64,000 nt of DNA, from NCBI GenBank assembly GCA_022702545.1, contig JAHRBC010000003.1:248001-312000 (forward strand). Reading direction: 5' to 3'. Below the pieces are notes generated by a model. The model saw only the letters and a program-made list of their open reading frames with translations. It had not been told where the DNA came from and ran no database searches. A program made the position numbers and the translations under genes. This DNA comes from Phycomyces nitens (Eukaryota > Mucoromycota > Mucoromycetes > Mucorales > Phycomycetaceae). Below are positions 20,412-30,005 of this stretch, piece after piece. How positions within the stretch are numbered: the stretch's first letter is position 1; each line of letters begins with the position of its first letter.

Positions 20412-23400
20412 TTACATAAATTTTGCCCACAAAGGAGCATGATAACTTGTCAAGGATAAATATTTTCCTGAATCCATAACTGGCATAGTTGTAAAAATGT
20501 TGTCAATGAGAGTATTTTGGTTTGTTGTCGACTGAATAGTGGCTGGGAGTGTAGTGGTCATGTTCTTGCTATTCATAAATTGAAGTAAAGTGGCTTTCTT
20601 GGTTGATTCTTTTGTGAAATCAACATTAAAATCACCAGCGATCGTTATGTGCATATAATCATGGCTAACAACAAACTCTAGTGCTTCCATCAAGGTACTT
20701 AGTTGACATCGTGGAGATACATATATGCTGCAATATAGGCTTTCGTTCAAGACAAAGAAAGCTACACTAGTTGATCCATTGTTTCCATCAAGGAACAGTC
20801 TGGAGTTGGCGGTGCATATGGCAGTTTCATTGCTTGACCCAATTGTTCTAGATAAAAATGAATTGCGAACATAACAGCAAGCACCAGAAACTCGAGCATT
20901 GGTTGGGTTACTGTCAATAGAAGATACCAATGTAAATCCTGGAATAACGCAGCTTTCATGGTTTGGTAATGTCCATGTTTCATTGAAAAGGAGGATATTT
21001 GAGGACAGGTATACTTGGTTGCTGGTTATTTGGCTTAAATGTGCCCTCAAGCTCTGTACATTGTGCGATATTAGCTGTGTATAATCACTTTCTTCTTGTT
21101 TCTGTAGGTGGCCAAACGATAGTTCCAGCTGTACTGTTTGATGTCTGTTGATTTCAATTTGTAGCTGATTGTTTCGATCTTCGGTTATGGGCTTCGGTGG
21201 AATAAACTGGTTACTCTTGCATATCAATCTTAGGCCATCGGCAGAAGTGGCCCTGGAGCATGCAACATATAGAAGTGATCTCGTCATTCTGTATGAACCA
21301 TGGTCAAAAACAACAACGGATTTGTAAGTACCCCCTTGTGACTTGTGTACAGTGAGCGCTTCAGCTGGAACCATGGGGAATTGCGTGCGGGTCAGATGTA
21401 TTTGACTTTTCAGATTTCTGCGAATTATTGTAGAGTGAGGCTCTATCATTGTTAGATTGTCTGAAATCCCAAGTCTACGTCGGATTCTTTCTTGCTGTCT
21501 TCTCAGCTGCTTCCCACTTCTTTCATCATCAAATTTAATCCATAATCTTAAGGGCTTTTTTAAAAGAGTAGGATTGGCTGTTTCAGAACTAGAGTCGTCA
21601 GATACCAGGTTTTGGCCGTAATCAATCCTCTCCAAGATTCCAGTTGTACCATTGACGAGACCATCAGTTGTGTCTATATTTACAGTCATCATGTATTTTC
21701 CACTAATTTTCAGCAAAAGGGTCTTTATCAGTCCTTGGACATCGGATTGTTTTGCGTGATCATCGGCAGAATATGTGAGCCTTTGAATAGCAGTGCGATC
21801 TCTGCAATGCCCAGTTACTCGGTCGAAAGATTTTGAAATCGCACCTTCAGTATTCAAGCTTGTAAGTATGTGCTGGTTTGTTTGCTGAACATATGCATTT
21901 GTGTTAAACAGATATATCGGCTTTTGGTTACTGCTGTCAGATAAATTGCTTTCTTGAGCTACGAGGCTTGAAGGTAATGTTCTTCTGCCAGTGCTAATCT
22001 CCATTGCATCTTCAGGGGTTATTGAAGCCACTCGACTTTGGAGAATCTGAATATCGTCTTCAGTCATTGACCCAATTGCCATGTTGTTTAAGGCTACTGC
22101 AAATGGGACATCGTCTCTTTGTCGCATTATCTCTGTTAATTTATGGACTTTAAACAAATCCCAAATCTTGTACCCAAATAAGGATATAAATGGATTTGTA
22201 TCTCTTGCACGGCTGGTGCTGTAAAGTGGTGTGTCCCCAACTGGCGGAAGTTGTAGAAAATCACCAAAGACAATAACTGACTTTCCACCAAATGGGACAG
22301 ATCGGTCAAATATGTCTCGTAGTCGTCGATCTACCCACCCAAAAAGAGTTTCTCCTACCATACTTATCTCATCAATAATGACTACTTTCAGATCGGCAAG
22401 TGCAACACCCATTGAATGAGAAACATCTGCTGAGAGTTGAGAGAGTCCACCTCTTCCACGCTGTGTTACAGGGAGCTGGAATGCATTGTGTAATGTTTGG
22501 CCTGAAATATTGAAAGCAGCCTTTCCCGTTGGGGCACATAGCAGAACTGACGGTGTATTCATATCTCTTTCCCTCGTCCTGTCCAACTCGCGTACAAGGC
22601 TTTGATAAATTGCTTTTATCAATAAGCTTTTTCCTGTACCGGCTCCTCCAGTTACGAAGTGATAGAACGGTGCATGATTTTGTGTTGATGTAATGGGATT
22701 GGATTGGGGAATATGTGCAGGGTCAATATTGTTACGAATATGATCGATGATGTGGTACAAATACTGTCTCTGTTGCAAGTTCAGCATTGACAGAAGATTT
22801 TGATACTCGGAGTTGCTTAGCCATTTTGGAATATTGACTTTCTCAAGATATGACAATCGATTGTTCTGTGTAGAGCCATTTACATTTAGCTCTTCCGTTA
22901 AATCTGTTGTTCGATGGTATTCTCCTTCTTCATTATCATCAATATCTAGAGTGTAACGTCTGAAATCATTTTCTGCAATAGGCGGAGCCAGAGTTTCTGC
23001 ATTTTCTACGGGTTCATCTTCTCTTTCTGTATCCATATTACTGCGTTCAAGCGAAAGCATCTCGAAATATCCATCTAATACATCATCATCAACCTGAGAG
23101 AATTCTTTTTTTGCTAACATGATAGTCTCAGAATTCTCCAGAAACTTTTCCTCGCAATTGATGCTTAATAGCTCTTCTTCTTCATTTCTCCAACTTTTGT
23201 ATAGCATCAATAAGCAGCGAAAATATTCGTCGGCATCTTGGTCGATATTAAATTTGTAGTATCGGATGACACGTGGCTTGGTTCGTTTTCTAATGAACCC
23301 TTGGTTCTGCAAAAGACAATACACTTGGCCTGGCTCACCATAATGTGTATTTTCGTCATTATTTTCTTGAATACGATCAGCCTGATCTTCTGGGGGGTCA

Positions 23401-23582
23401 AAGTAGGTATCATCATTAACATCACCTTGAGTGATATCAGTAGCTGTACTATTTCTTGATGGTCGCTTTTTTGAAAACTCAAAATACGCAGCAAACTGCG
23501 CCAAGGTCATAGTCTCCAATTCTTGAGGTCTACAGATGTAATTGATACGTAACTCTTTGTTTATTATAAAAATAAAAACCAA
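20412..23582 (-). CDS. Helentron PIF1-type helicase plus EEP endonuclease
   Basis: This is an open frame of 1056 aa. The N-terminal third completes the Rep protein region (LETMTLAQFAAYFEF onward). The PIF1-like SF1 helicase follows, with Walker A GGAGTGKS, Walker B VIIDEISMV, GDFLQLPPV, ALTVHKSQG and YVACSRA. The last ~230 residues are an endonuclease/exonuclease/phosphatase fold: a Glu in LLFNETW, IAGDFNVD and the terminal SYHAPLW. The helicase unwinds the transposed strand; the endonuclease is the module that separates Helentrons from ordinary Helitrons. The annotated start lies in a region that is probably intronic (23583-23711), so the protein is likely joined to the Rep ORF by splicing. 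The helicase motifs are intact, and Glu and Asp of the nuclease are present; the final motif reads SYHAP where SDHxP is usual. Confidence 0.9.
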   Translation of the reverse strand: MVFIFIINKELRINYICRPQELETMTLAQFAAYFEFSKKRPSRNSTATDITQGDVNDDTYFDPPEDQADRIQENNDENTHYGEPGQVYCLLQNQGFIRKRTKPRVIRYYKFNIDQDADEYFRCLLMLYKSWRNEEEELLSINCEEKFLENSETIMLAKKEFSQVDDDVLDGYFEMLSLERSNMDTEREDEPVENAETLAPPIAENDFRRYTLDIDDNEEGEYHRTTDLTEELNVNGSTQNNRLSYLEKVNIPKWLSNSEYQNLLSMLNLQQRQYLYHIIDHIRNNIDPAHIPQSNPITSTQNHAPFYHFVTGGAGTGKSLLIKAIYQSLVRELDRTRERDMNTPSVLLCAPTGKAAFNISGQTLHNAFQLPVTQRGRGGLSQLSADVSHSMGVALADLKVVIIDEISMVGETLFGWVDRRLRDIFDRSVPFGGKSVIVFGDFLQLPPVGDTPLYSTSRARDTNPFISLFGYKIWDLFKVHKLTEIMRQRDDVPFAVALNNMAIGSMTEDDIQILQSRVASITPEDAMEISTGRRTLPSSLVAQESNLSDSSNQKPIYLFNTNAYVQQTNQHILTSLNTEGAISKSFDRVTGHCRDRTAIQRLTYSADDHAKQSDVQGLIKTLLLKISGKYMMTVNIDTTDGLVNGTTGILERIDYGQNLVSDDSSSETANPTLLKKPLRLWIKFDDERSGKQLRRQQERIRRRLGISDNLTMIEPHSTIIRRNLKSQIHLTRTQFPMVPAEALTVHKSQGGTYKSVVVFDHGSYRMTRSLLYVACSRATSADGLRLICKSNQFIPPKPITEDRNNQLQIEINRHQTVQLELSFGHLQKQEESDYTQLISHNVQSLRAHLSQITSNQVYLSSNILLFNETWTLPNHESCVIPGFTLVSSIDSNPTNARVSGACCYVRNSFLSRTIGSSNETAICTANSRLFLDGNNGSTSVAFFVLNESLYCSIYVSPRCQLSTLMEALEFVVSHDYMHITIAGDFNVDFTKESTKKATLLQFMNSKNMTTTLPATIQSTTNQNTLIDNIFTTMPVMDSGKYLSLTSYHAPLWAKFM

Positions 23583-23711
23583 CTGAAGAAACAGTTAGAT
23601 AAAAATAAAGATAAAATACTATGGATTTCCTACCGAAATAGAGATCGTTGGTTATGAAAGATTTGATGAGAATACGTATGAAAGTTAAGAAGGGTGAAGA
23701 AAAGAGGAAAG

Positions 23712-26700
23712 TTAAAAGTTGACTAAAATATATATTGTGTGTAAATTGAAATATTGGATTTGGTAATCCTGGCAATCGTTGTACCAAATGGTAATACTGC
23801 GTATAACCATTTCATAATGGTCAATTAACCCAGCCTCAAAGCAGTTGGTAGAGTCCGGATCCATTTCTAGAAGTTCAGATTGCTTCTTTAGTATATGAAG
23901 TCGGTTTTCTGGTCTGCTTGTTGGTATGAATATTGTTGCTGTGCTTGCTTCTGACATTCGAATTCGTAGTAAGTTGTATGCTGCTTCTTGAGCGGATATC
24001 TCACTAGCATTGTAATATGTCGCAGCAAGTGACCTCATCATATTAAAAGGTGTCGAGCTACTGTCATCTTTGTGCTTATTGTAAATTTCTTCAAGTGTCT
24101 TACTCAAACCTCTATCAGCCTTGTTTATATAGTCAACTACATATGCACAGCATGCATACGGATCGAGAATAAACTGAATATCCATATTTGACCTGAACAT
24201 GCTGAATATTTTTGGGTTATAGTTATTGATCATAACTTCATTTGGCTGTCGTTGTATCATGATTTTGTTCATTTTCAGGGTATTGCGGATAGATAATATA
24301 TATTCATCAATAGATGTTATATTGACAGCTATCAGGAAATCGGTAAAACTCATGGTTGATGTTTGAAGATCCTCGTAGTGTTCTTGAAGATATGCTTTGA
24401 TCCGAGTAATATTCTGCTTTAACTTAGTAATGGTATTCTCAGATAGAGCATCATTTTCATTTAGCGGGAGTAATATTCGGGTTCTGTCCATAGGGTAAAA
24501 CGGAATGTTAAATCGACAGATTGTAACATTGTTACGTTTTCTTTGGCAGGTAGATGTGTGCCTATGATATTGTCTTCTTAATAGTTCTTTCCAAGTATCC
24601 TCGTTACAGTGATCTTCCTGTTGGTCGTGTACAATCCCACTCCACTGCCTTTTGCATGTAATCATACTATCAACAAATTCACATATTTTTCTTTCGATAT
24701 CCTCATGAACAGATTCGTACTTGGGAGCGCCCTCAAGCCATACAAGCATATGAACATGAGGCGAGCCTCTGTGCTGGAATTCGATCCGGAAGAAATATTC
24801 TTTAATCGAATGATCTCCAAAAGGCCCATTCGGTGCTTTCCAAGTTTTCTTTAGTTGCCTAAAGCGATAGTCAAAGTATCTGGCACATGTAATCGGGTCT
24901 TTTTGAATAAGCTTGGCTTTTTCTGCATACGATAATTGCCCTGCTTGTTCTTCCGTGATAGAAACTCCATCATTTACAAGTTTTAAGATACAGAGTAACT
25001 CTGGCCAACTTGCTTCGGCTGCAGATAGAGTTACAAAGATTGTTGGAATGCCAAATTGTCTAACCATTGCCAAGAGATTCTTTTTTTCATTTTTCCAATA
25101 TTCTGCAGTAGAACGGATACCACTGAAGGTCTTATATGCTTGGTCTTTGCTCAGTAGTCCTTCAACATTGTTGTTACTCAAGAAATCAGATGCATTGTAA
25201 GGTACGTTGTTGGAGATCTTGGTTTTCTTTCGAAGAACTGTATTAAGGTTGCTATACATTCTCATTATTTGGTTCTTTCTGTCCATATACAGAATATACT
25301 CCACTCTTTGAGCTGCTCTTCGATCGAACCTTCTTGCAATAGATTTTGTCATGCAAGAGTAAGATATATTATCAGAAGATAACCGCTGGCCACAGAAAAT
25401 TTGAGGGAATGCCAGAAAGTCGCTATCTTTGTCGGTTATAATGGATAGAGGTATCTTTCCATCTCCAGGTGAAAGTCTGAGGGCTTCGTGATCTGAAACT
25501 ATAACAGTTTCTTGCTCGCCAGAGTTCATAGATTCGTCCTCGGCATTACTTTCTTCATTTTCCTCAGAGTGTTCAATGATATTGTCCTCTTCTACGATTC
25601 TAGTATCATTGCTGGCAGATTCTTGTATCCAATTTTCACTCAAGGAGATATTATACTCTTGGTAGAGTGAGGTTGACTGTAGGAATATCGCTGCTCTCCA
25701 AACTTTAGCGGGACTTATATTACCTCTAATATAGTCTTTGACATAACGCATCCTACGAGCTAAGCTCAAGTGAATTGTATTTGAGTCGTCAAGATTACGA
25801 GGAAGTAAAGAGACTGTTGTGTCGACATTAACAGGTACATTTACAATACCGCCTTTGCTTCTATACTGCCCAGTTAGTCCTTTGTGTGTCCATATAGACT
25901 GGAAAACGTGTCGAGGTGCAACAAGTCGTTCTTCTAATCTTGTTAGGTCGTCTAGACAAACGACATGGTCAGGAAATTGGAGGCCATTAGACAGGGCAAG
26001 AGTTGGAAGTGTTTTCTTTCGAAGTGATGTTTTACAGGTAGGACATAGTGGAATCTTGTCTGTAATTTCTTCATCGACGAAAGTGCTTGGTATCTTATTA
26101 TTGTCAATTGCCCAAAAGGTTTTCTCAACAATATCTTCTGAACAGCCCCAATTGCCCGCAAGAGTGATTCTTTCTACTGAAGATATATCTTTTTGAAAGA
26201 AAAGGCCTCCACAACATCCGCATACGTATGTAGGACCCTTTCTGATGGTTGATTCATACTTTCTTTGTATGTTACTCCAATTATCTGTCTCAGTGTCATT
26301 CAGTCTACGTCTTCTTACTACTCGCTCATTCTCTTCAGCAGCTCTACGTTGTCTACTACGCCTATACTCGCGCATATATTCTGCTCGAGAATTCTGGTTC
26401 TCTTCTTCTGTCTCTGCCGCTTCTGTCTCCACTACTTCTGCCTGAACTATTTCCGCCTGAACTATTTCTATTTCAGCTGCAAGCCGGCGTCTGCGTCGAT
26501 ACTCTCGCATATACTCTGCACGAGAATTACTAATATTCTCTGCTTCTACTATCTCAACTACTTCAATTTCAGTTATTTGTTGGCGTCTGCGTCGATATTC
26601 TTCCATGTACTCTGCTTGAGACATTGAATTCCGTTGTTGTGTTTCTGTTTCTGATATTCTCACTTGCATTGATTGCCGACGATTACGCTGGTATTCTCTC

Positions 26701-26756
26701 ATGTATGTCCGTCTTCTTTCAGCTCTTTCTTCAGGGGGGACAGTGGATCTAGGCAT
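23712..26756 (-). CDS. Helentron Rep (HUH) protein, N-terminal ORF
   Basis: I take the start at 26756 (MPRSTVPPEERAERR) rather than the longer reading from 26900, whose extra 48 residues are an AT-rich artefact. The frame is 1014 aa. The N-terminus has four Arg-rich repeats (EYMREYRRRRR type), probably nucleic-acid binding. A CX2C/CX2C zinc region follows (YVCGCCGG, LCPTCK). The Helitron-like N domain then leads to the Rep nuclease, with HUH motif HRGSPHVHML and tyrosine motif YVVDYINK. Rep nicks DNA and carries the 5' end. A splice donor TG|GTACAAC near 23792 could connect it to the helicase ORF; the exact intron or small internal exon is unresolved. Confidence 0.88.
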   Translation of the reverse strand: MPRSTVPPEERAERRRTYMREYQRNRRQSMQVRISETETQQRNSMSQAEYMEEYRRRRQQITEIEVVEIVEAENISNSRAEYMREYRRRRRLAAEIEIVQAEIVQAEVVETEAAETEEENQNSRAEYMREYRRSRQRRAAEENERVVRRRRLNDTETDNWSNIQRKYESTIRKGPTYVCGCCGGLFFQKDISSVERITLAGNWGCSEDIVEKTFWAIDNNKIPSTFVDEEITDKIPLCPTCKTSLRKKTLPTLALSNGLQFPDHVVCLDDLTRLEERLVAPRHVFQSIWTHKGLTGQYRSKGGIVNVPVNVDTTVSLLPRNLDDSNTIHLSLARRMRYVKDYIRGNISPAKVWRAAIFLQSTSLYQEYNISLSENWIQESASNDTRIVEEDNIIEHSEENEESNAEDESMNSGEQETVIVSDHEALRLSPGDGKIPLSIITDKDSDFLAFPQIFCGQRLSSDNISYSCMTKSIARRFDRRAAQRVEYILYMDRKNQIMRMYSNLNTVLRKKTKISNNVPYNASDFLSNNNVEGLLSKDQAYKTFSGIRSTAEYWKNEKKNLLAMVRQFGIPTIFVTLSAAEASWPELLCILKLVNDGVSITEEQAGQLSYAEKAKLIQKDPITCARYFDYRFRQLKKTWKAPNGPFGDHSIKEYFFRIEFQHRGSPHVHMLVWLEGAPKYESVHEDIERKICEFVDSMITCKRQWSGIVHDQQEDHCNEDTWKELLRRQYHRHTSTCQRKRNNVTICRFNIPFYPMDRTRILLPLNENDALSENTITKLKQNITRIKAYLQEHYEDLQTSTMSFTDFLIAVNITSIDEYILSIRNTLKMNKIMIQRQPNEVMINNYNPKIFSMFRSNMDIQFILDPYACCAYVVDYINKADRGLSKTLEEIYNKHKDDSSSTPFNMMRSLAATYYNASEISAQEAAYNLLRIRMSEASTATIFIPTSRPENRLHILKKQSELLEMDPDSTNCFEAGLIDHYEMVIRSITIWYNDCQDYQIQYFNLHTIYILVNF

Positions 26757-26994
26757 TTTGTACTTTATAATAATATAATATAAGAGTAAAAGAGTAAGGA
26801 GAAAGTACAATATGCTTAGTAAGCTATAGAGAAGAATCAAAAACGTCACGTGATTAAAGTGTTTACATTTTTTACTAGTAAAATTCTTACAAACTTTCAC
26901 TGCTTAAAATTGTTACAAAATCACGGAGTTTAAATGTTACACTTTTCCCTCTTTCCTTAGGCTTTCTAACTCCGTAAACTCCATATAGAACGCC

Positions 26995-27238
26995 AAAAAG
27001 GAAAAACAAATACTTTGTATTAAAAGGCTGTTTGACCCTGATAAAATGCGGGCAATAAAATGATAATCCAAAAGAATATACCTGCCGACATTTTCATATC
27101 TTTGTAATTTATAGTTTATTAGGTTGAAAAAGATGTCTAGATATAGAACAAGAGTGTACACAATGCTGTTAAATAATAATAAAACTACAAGACAATTCAT
27201 TATTTTCAGTCAACTTATTTACTTGCAAGCATACTGGT
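26995..27238 (-). repeat. Repeat unit U, copy 2, part 2
   Basis: Matches 12954-13196 of copy 1. It ends with TACTGGT, duplicated at 27754-27760 across the solo LTR. Confidence 0.9.
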
Positions 27239-27753
27239 GACACGGTGTGTCTCGTTTTGGTTCCGTTCAGACCACGAATATCCTGTAAAAGTATGACGAC
27301 TTTTGCAGGATTTCTTTTAAACCCATGTGCAAGAGGTACCCTAGTGGAAGAAGTACCCTTGCGCATGGTATAACATCATCAATTATACTTAGAAGAAGTT
27401 ATAATGAGATAGTATAGATTTCTTCAGTATAAAAGGCTTGATATGAAGCAATAATAAACATTATCTCTATCTACCTTTATTTTTATCGATCAAACCCTGA
27501 TTTGTATCCTTACACATTTATTTCATTGTCACTGACTTATAATCACTCTTCGCGATAATTATAAGCATACCTCTTGTTATATTTGTCTTTTGTATACATT
27601 CTACCCCAATCTCCTTACTGTTGGATAGACCCGAGCGTTATCACAGTACTTTATCCCTTTTTATTATACATTTTTGCCTTCTGAACTCGTTGGCAACCCT
27701 TCATCATTTTTATATCTGACAACGTTGCACCACAAAACCAACTCAACACTTGT
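27239..27753. mobile_element. Solo LTR (~515 bp) with 7-bp target duplication
   Basis: The insertion is absent from copy 1 of unit U, where ACTGGTCATATTTC is continuous. TACTGGT occurs on both sides here (one base may be chance). Inside are CAGTATAAAAGG (TATA box) and AATAAA about 30 bp on, the arrangement of LTR promoter and polyA signals. The + strand begins GACACGGTGTG. No related full element is in the window. Confidence 0.75.
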
Positions 27754-28040
27754 TACTGGTCATATTTCTCTTCCTTCTTATGAGAATAGCTATGATAATA
27801 ATTGATTTGTTTATTATTTCTACTACAATTAATTTCACAATATAGTTACAAGAAGTAGAAATAAATCACAAACAAATATCATATATAAAAGGCTCTACTT
27901 TATTATTCTATCCAATAGAACATATTGAATAATATAATTGCCATCAAAAATAAAAAAGTTTATTATGTTTAACTTCAGTCTACTAATGGTAAGATAATAT
28001 AGTAGTTTGCTATGAATGAAACCACTCAATTTTTGTAGTG
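27754..28040 (-). repeat. Repeat unit U, copy 2, part 3
   Basis: Matches 13191-13477 of copy 1, including the end TTTTTGTAGTG. Beyond it the two copies have different flanks. The next 300 bp to 28350 hold nothing I can identify. Confidence 0.9.
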
Positions 28041-28351
28041 AATTGTTTGTAAGTGGTCCATCTCCCCTGACACAAACTGTCTGTATATTGTAAAATATAA
28101 TGCAAAAAAGTGTAGATCGACTAGAAATATATTGTGGCTACAATTTATATTTAAGTTTTGTGCTGTTTGAGGGCATTTAAATATTCTACATTGGATTCTT
28201 GTACACCAGTAGGTAGGATGATTCAGTTCACCCCCATATCTTTTTAGTCTACTATGGATCATGATCATATATTACCAAAAGCATAGTAAAACTATACAAT
28301 TCAGTAGCATATTTTATAAGTTTCATCTACATAATACTCTTAGACTTTTGT

Positions 28352-28845
28352 AGTGATGTCTTTGAAAAAATGACAATGATAATGCTGGCAACAAAAGCAG
28401 AAAGTAGAGCAGAAACCCAGAAGCTTCAAGATAGGACGTCTGAATTCCTTGCAATGGGTAGTGCCCTCTTTAGCTCCACACCACCGAATCAACCCTCTGC
28501 ATCTCCAACAACCTCGTCTCTCTAGCAATCCCATCCTGCCGCTTCCCAACCTCATTACTATAAAATGAACCGAACAATTGTCAGTGTCACTGATGTTTGG
28601 AGGGAGTATACCAAAGGAATTGGTGGAAATCCCTCTGTCAAATCCATGGAGCAAATTTATGGGACTGCTTGGAGAAAAGAGCAAAAGGATTCTCGGTTCT
28701 TCAGCAAAAGAAAAGAGATATATGTGGGAATCCAACCAAAGCCAAACCGCGAATGAATTTTTTGTGAAGAAGCAGCAAGGATACTAGAAGAACAACGAGT
28801 GTACCTAGGAATATCTTTAGACAAATTTAAATCTCATTTAAAATA
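28352..28845 (+). pseudogene. GCR1_C-domain protein remnant
   Basis: A single frame reads from about 28352 (DVFEKMTMIMLATKAESRA, coiled-coil-like) through a Pro/Ser linker to the domain MNRTIVSVTDVWREYTKG ... KEQKDSRFFSKRKEIY at 28565 onward. The VWREYTKG/SRFFSKRK pattern is the C-terminal DNA-binding domain of yeast Gcr1. That domain is common in Mucoromycota proteins and in Crypton-type mobile elements. Stops interrupt the frame near 28526 (TAG) and at 28754-28756 (TGA where Trp would fit), after which the frame continues (FCEEAARILEEQR) to a TAG near 28843. It is therefore a pseudogene; the catalytic part of any Crypton is not visible. Confidence 0.6.
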
Positions 28846-29380
28846 GAAAAACATATACTTTTATTATCTCAATTATCAACTATCACTATAAATATATTTA
28901 ATAGATATTGTTGCTCTGAAGCTTTATGACCCTAATGTTTTGGAAAATATAGTTTTTTGATTCATAAAAACCATCAAATCTACTATCAAAAATACTCCAA
29001 AATAGGTATGAAATCTGTTTTTTTTTAATTTAAGTATTTCCTTCTCATTCCCAATCCTGCAAGATTCGATGAGTCTGAGACCCAGACAGACTATGAGCAC
29101 AAGAAATACCCTCACAGTATTTACTTCCGCCATTGGTTCCAACCCTCAAATACGAAGACGCACTAGAAATTAATATCAGCACATGGCAGGTGCTACAAAC
29201 TTTGTAGTGGAATTAGAAAAAAGCAAAAAAAAAGAGACTGGCATAGGATTGATAGAAAGCAATCTTTCAACAAACAAACAGTCGAGTATTACAACATTTG
29301 ATAAATAAATCAAGAGTATTCTTACACATCTAGATATGCTGTTCAGATATTATAACCAAAATACCGCCAAAAATAGATCT
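28846..29380. other. No gene seen
   Basis: AT-rich sequence between two pseudogenes. It may hold decayed Fanzor 5' sequence, but I find no RuvC-I motif or other support. Confidence 0.5.
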
Positions 29381-30005
29381 TACCACTATCAAGGTTCCCA
29401 AAGGGCCCCAGAATAACTAGTAAATATATTGACGCATGGCACTGCAAAATACAATAAATCAAGGCGGAACAAGAAGATTAGGAGACAAAGAAGGAGAATG
29501 AAGAAGAAAGAAAGGCAGCCAGTAATCACTGACAAAAACAAGTAGGCAACCAATCTTTTTTCAATTGATTTTAATATATCTTTTTGAAAAGTCGAAGAAA
29601 TGGAAATCCCTTCCTTTTAGTCAGGACAATAAAAAGGTTCTATTGGTTGTGTTTGCTGGTATATTCAACCAGGATATCGTGAAGCTCAAGGGACTCCAGG
29701 GTGGCGTTGTGGGACAATCTTACAGAGCATTGAAGAAACCTGAGGTTAAAGCCGAGTTGATTGTTGTAACAATCGATGAATTCAAAACGTCAAAAACATG
29801 CAGCCTATGTTTTGGTGATCTGGATATCATTAAAGCCCCCGAATTCAAAGGTTACACTGTTCTCCATTGTGCGCAATGTGGCAAACTATGGTTACGCAAT
29901 GTTAACCCTGTTGTTAACATGATGGCAATTGCAAGACACATTTGTATGAGTCAAGGAAGACCAGAGGCTTTCAAACCAAAGAAAAAGGATCAAGAAAGCA
30001 GTTGA
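29381..30005 (+). pseudogene. Fanzor (eukaryotic TnpB-like RNA-guided nuclease) C-terminal remnant
   Basis: The clear part is the open frame 29541-30005. It reads VLLVVFAGIFNQDIVK and a GGVVGQSYRALKK segment, then RuvC-II with its Glu (VVTIDEFKTSKTC, codon 29778-29780). The split zinc ribbon CSLC...CAQC and the RuvC-III segment LWLRNVNPVVNM follow. TnpB/Fanzor proteins have an acidic Asp in RuvC-III (R-D-V-N); here the codon at 29898-29900 is AAT, Asn. Upstream, in another frame (29381-29540), a basic stretch KYNKSRRNKKIRRQRRR resembles the region before RuvC-II but contains a stop. The N-terminal RNA-binding part and RuvC-I are missing. Intact Fanzors cut DNA under guidance of an omega RNA; this copy is dead by truncation and by the Asp-to-Asn change. 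Confidence 0.8.

Larger units (their letters stand above)
20246..26994 (-). mobile_element. Helentron (Helitron2-type) rolling-circle transposon, ~6.75 kb
   Basis: Borders come from comparison with the uninterrupted copy of unit U: the insertion lies within an A run (TAAAAAGG at 12952 onward). On the coding strand the 5' end begins GGCGTTCTATAT at 26994. An inverted copy of these 12 bp lies at 20280-20291, about 34 bp inside the 3' end, followed by a short hairpin (TAGACT/AGTCTA, 20256-20269). Asymmetric inverted repeats of this kind plus a C-terminal endonuclease are the hallmarks of Helentron/Helitron2. Both long ORFs are open, so the copy looks young. Confidence 0.88.
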
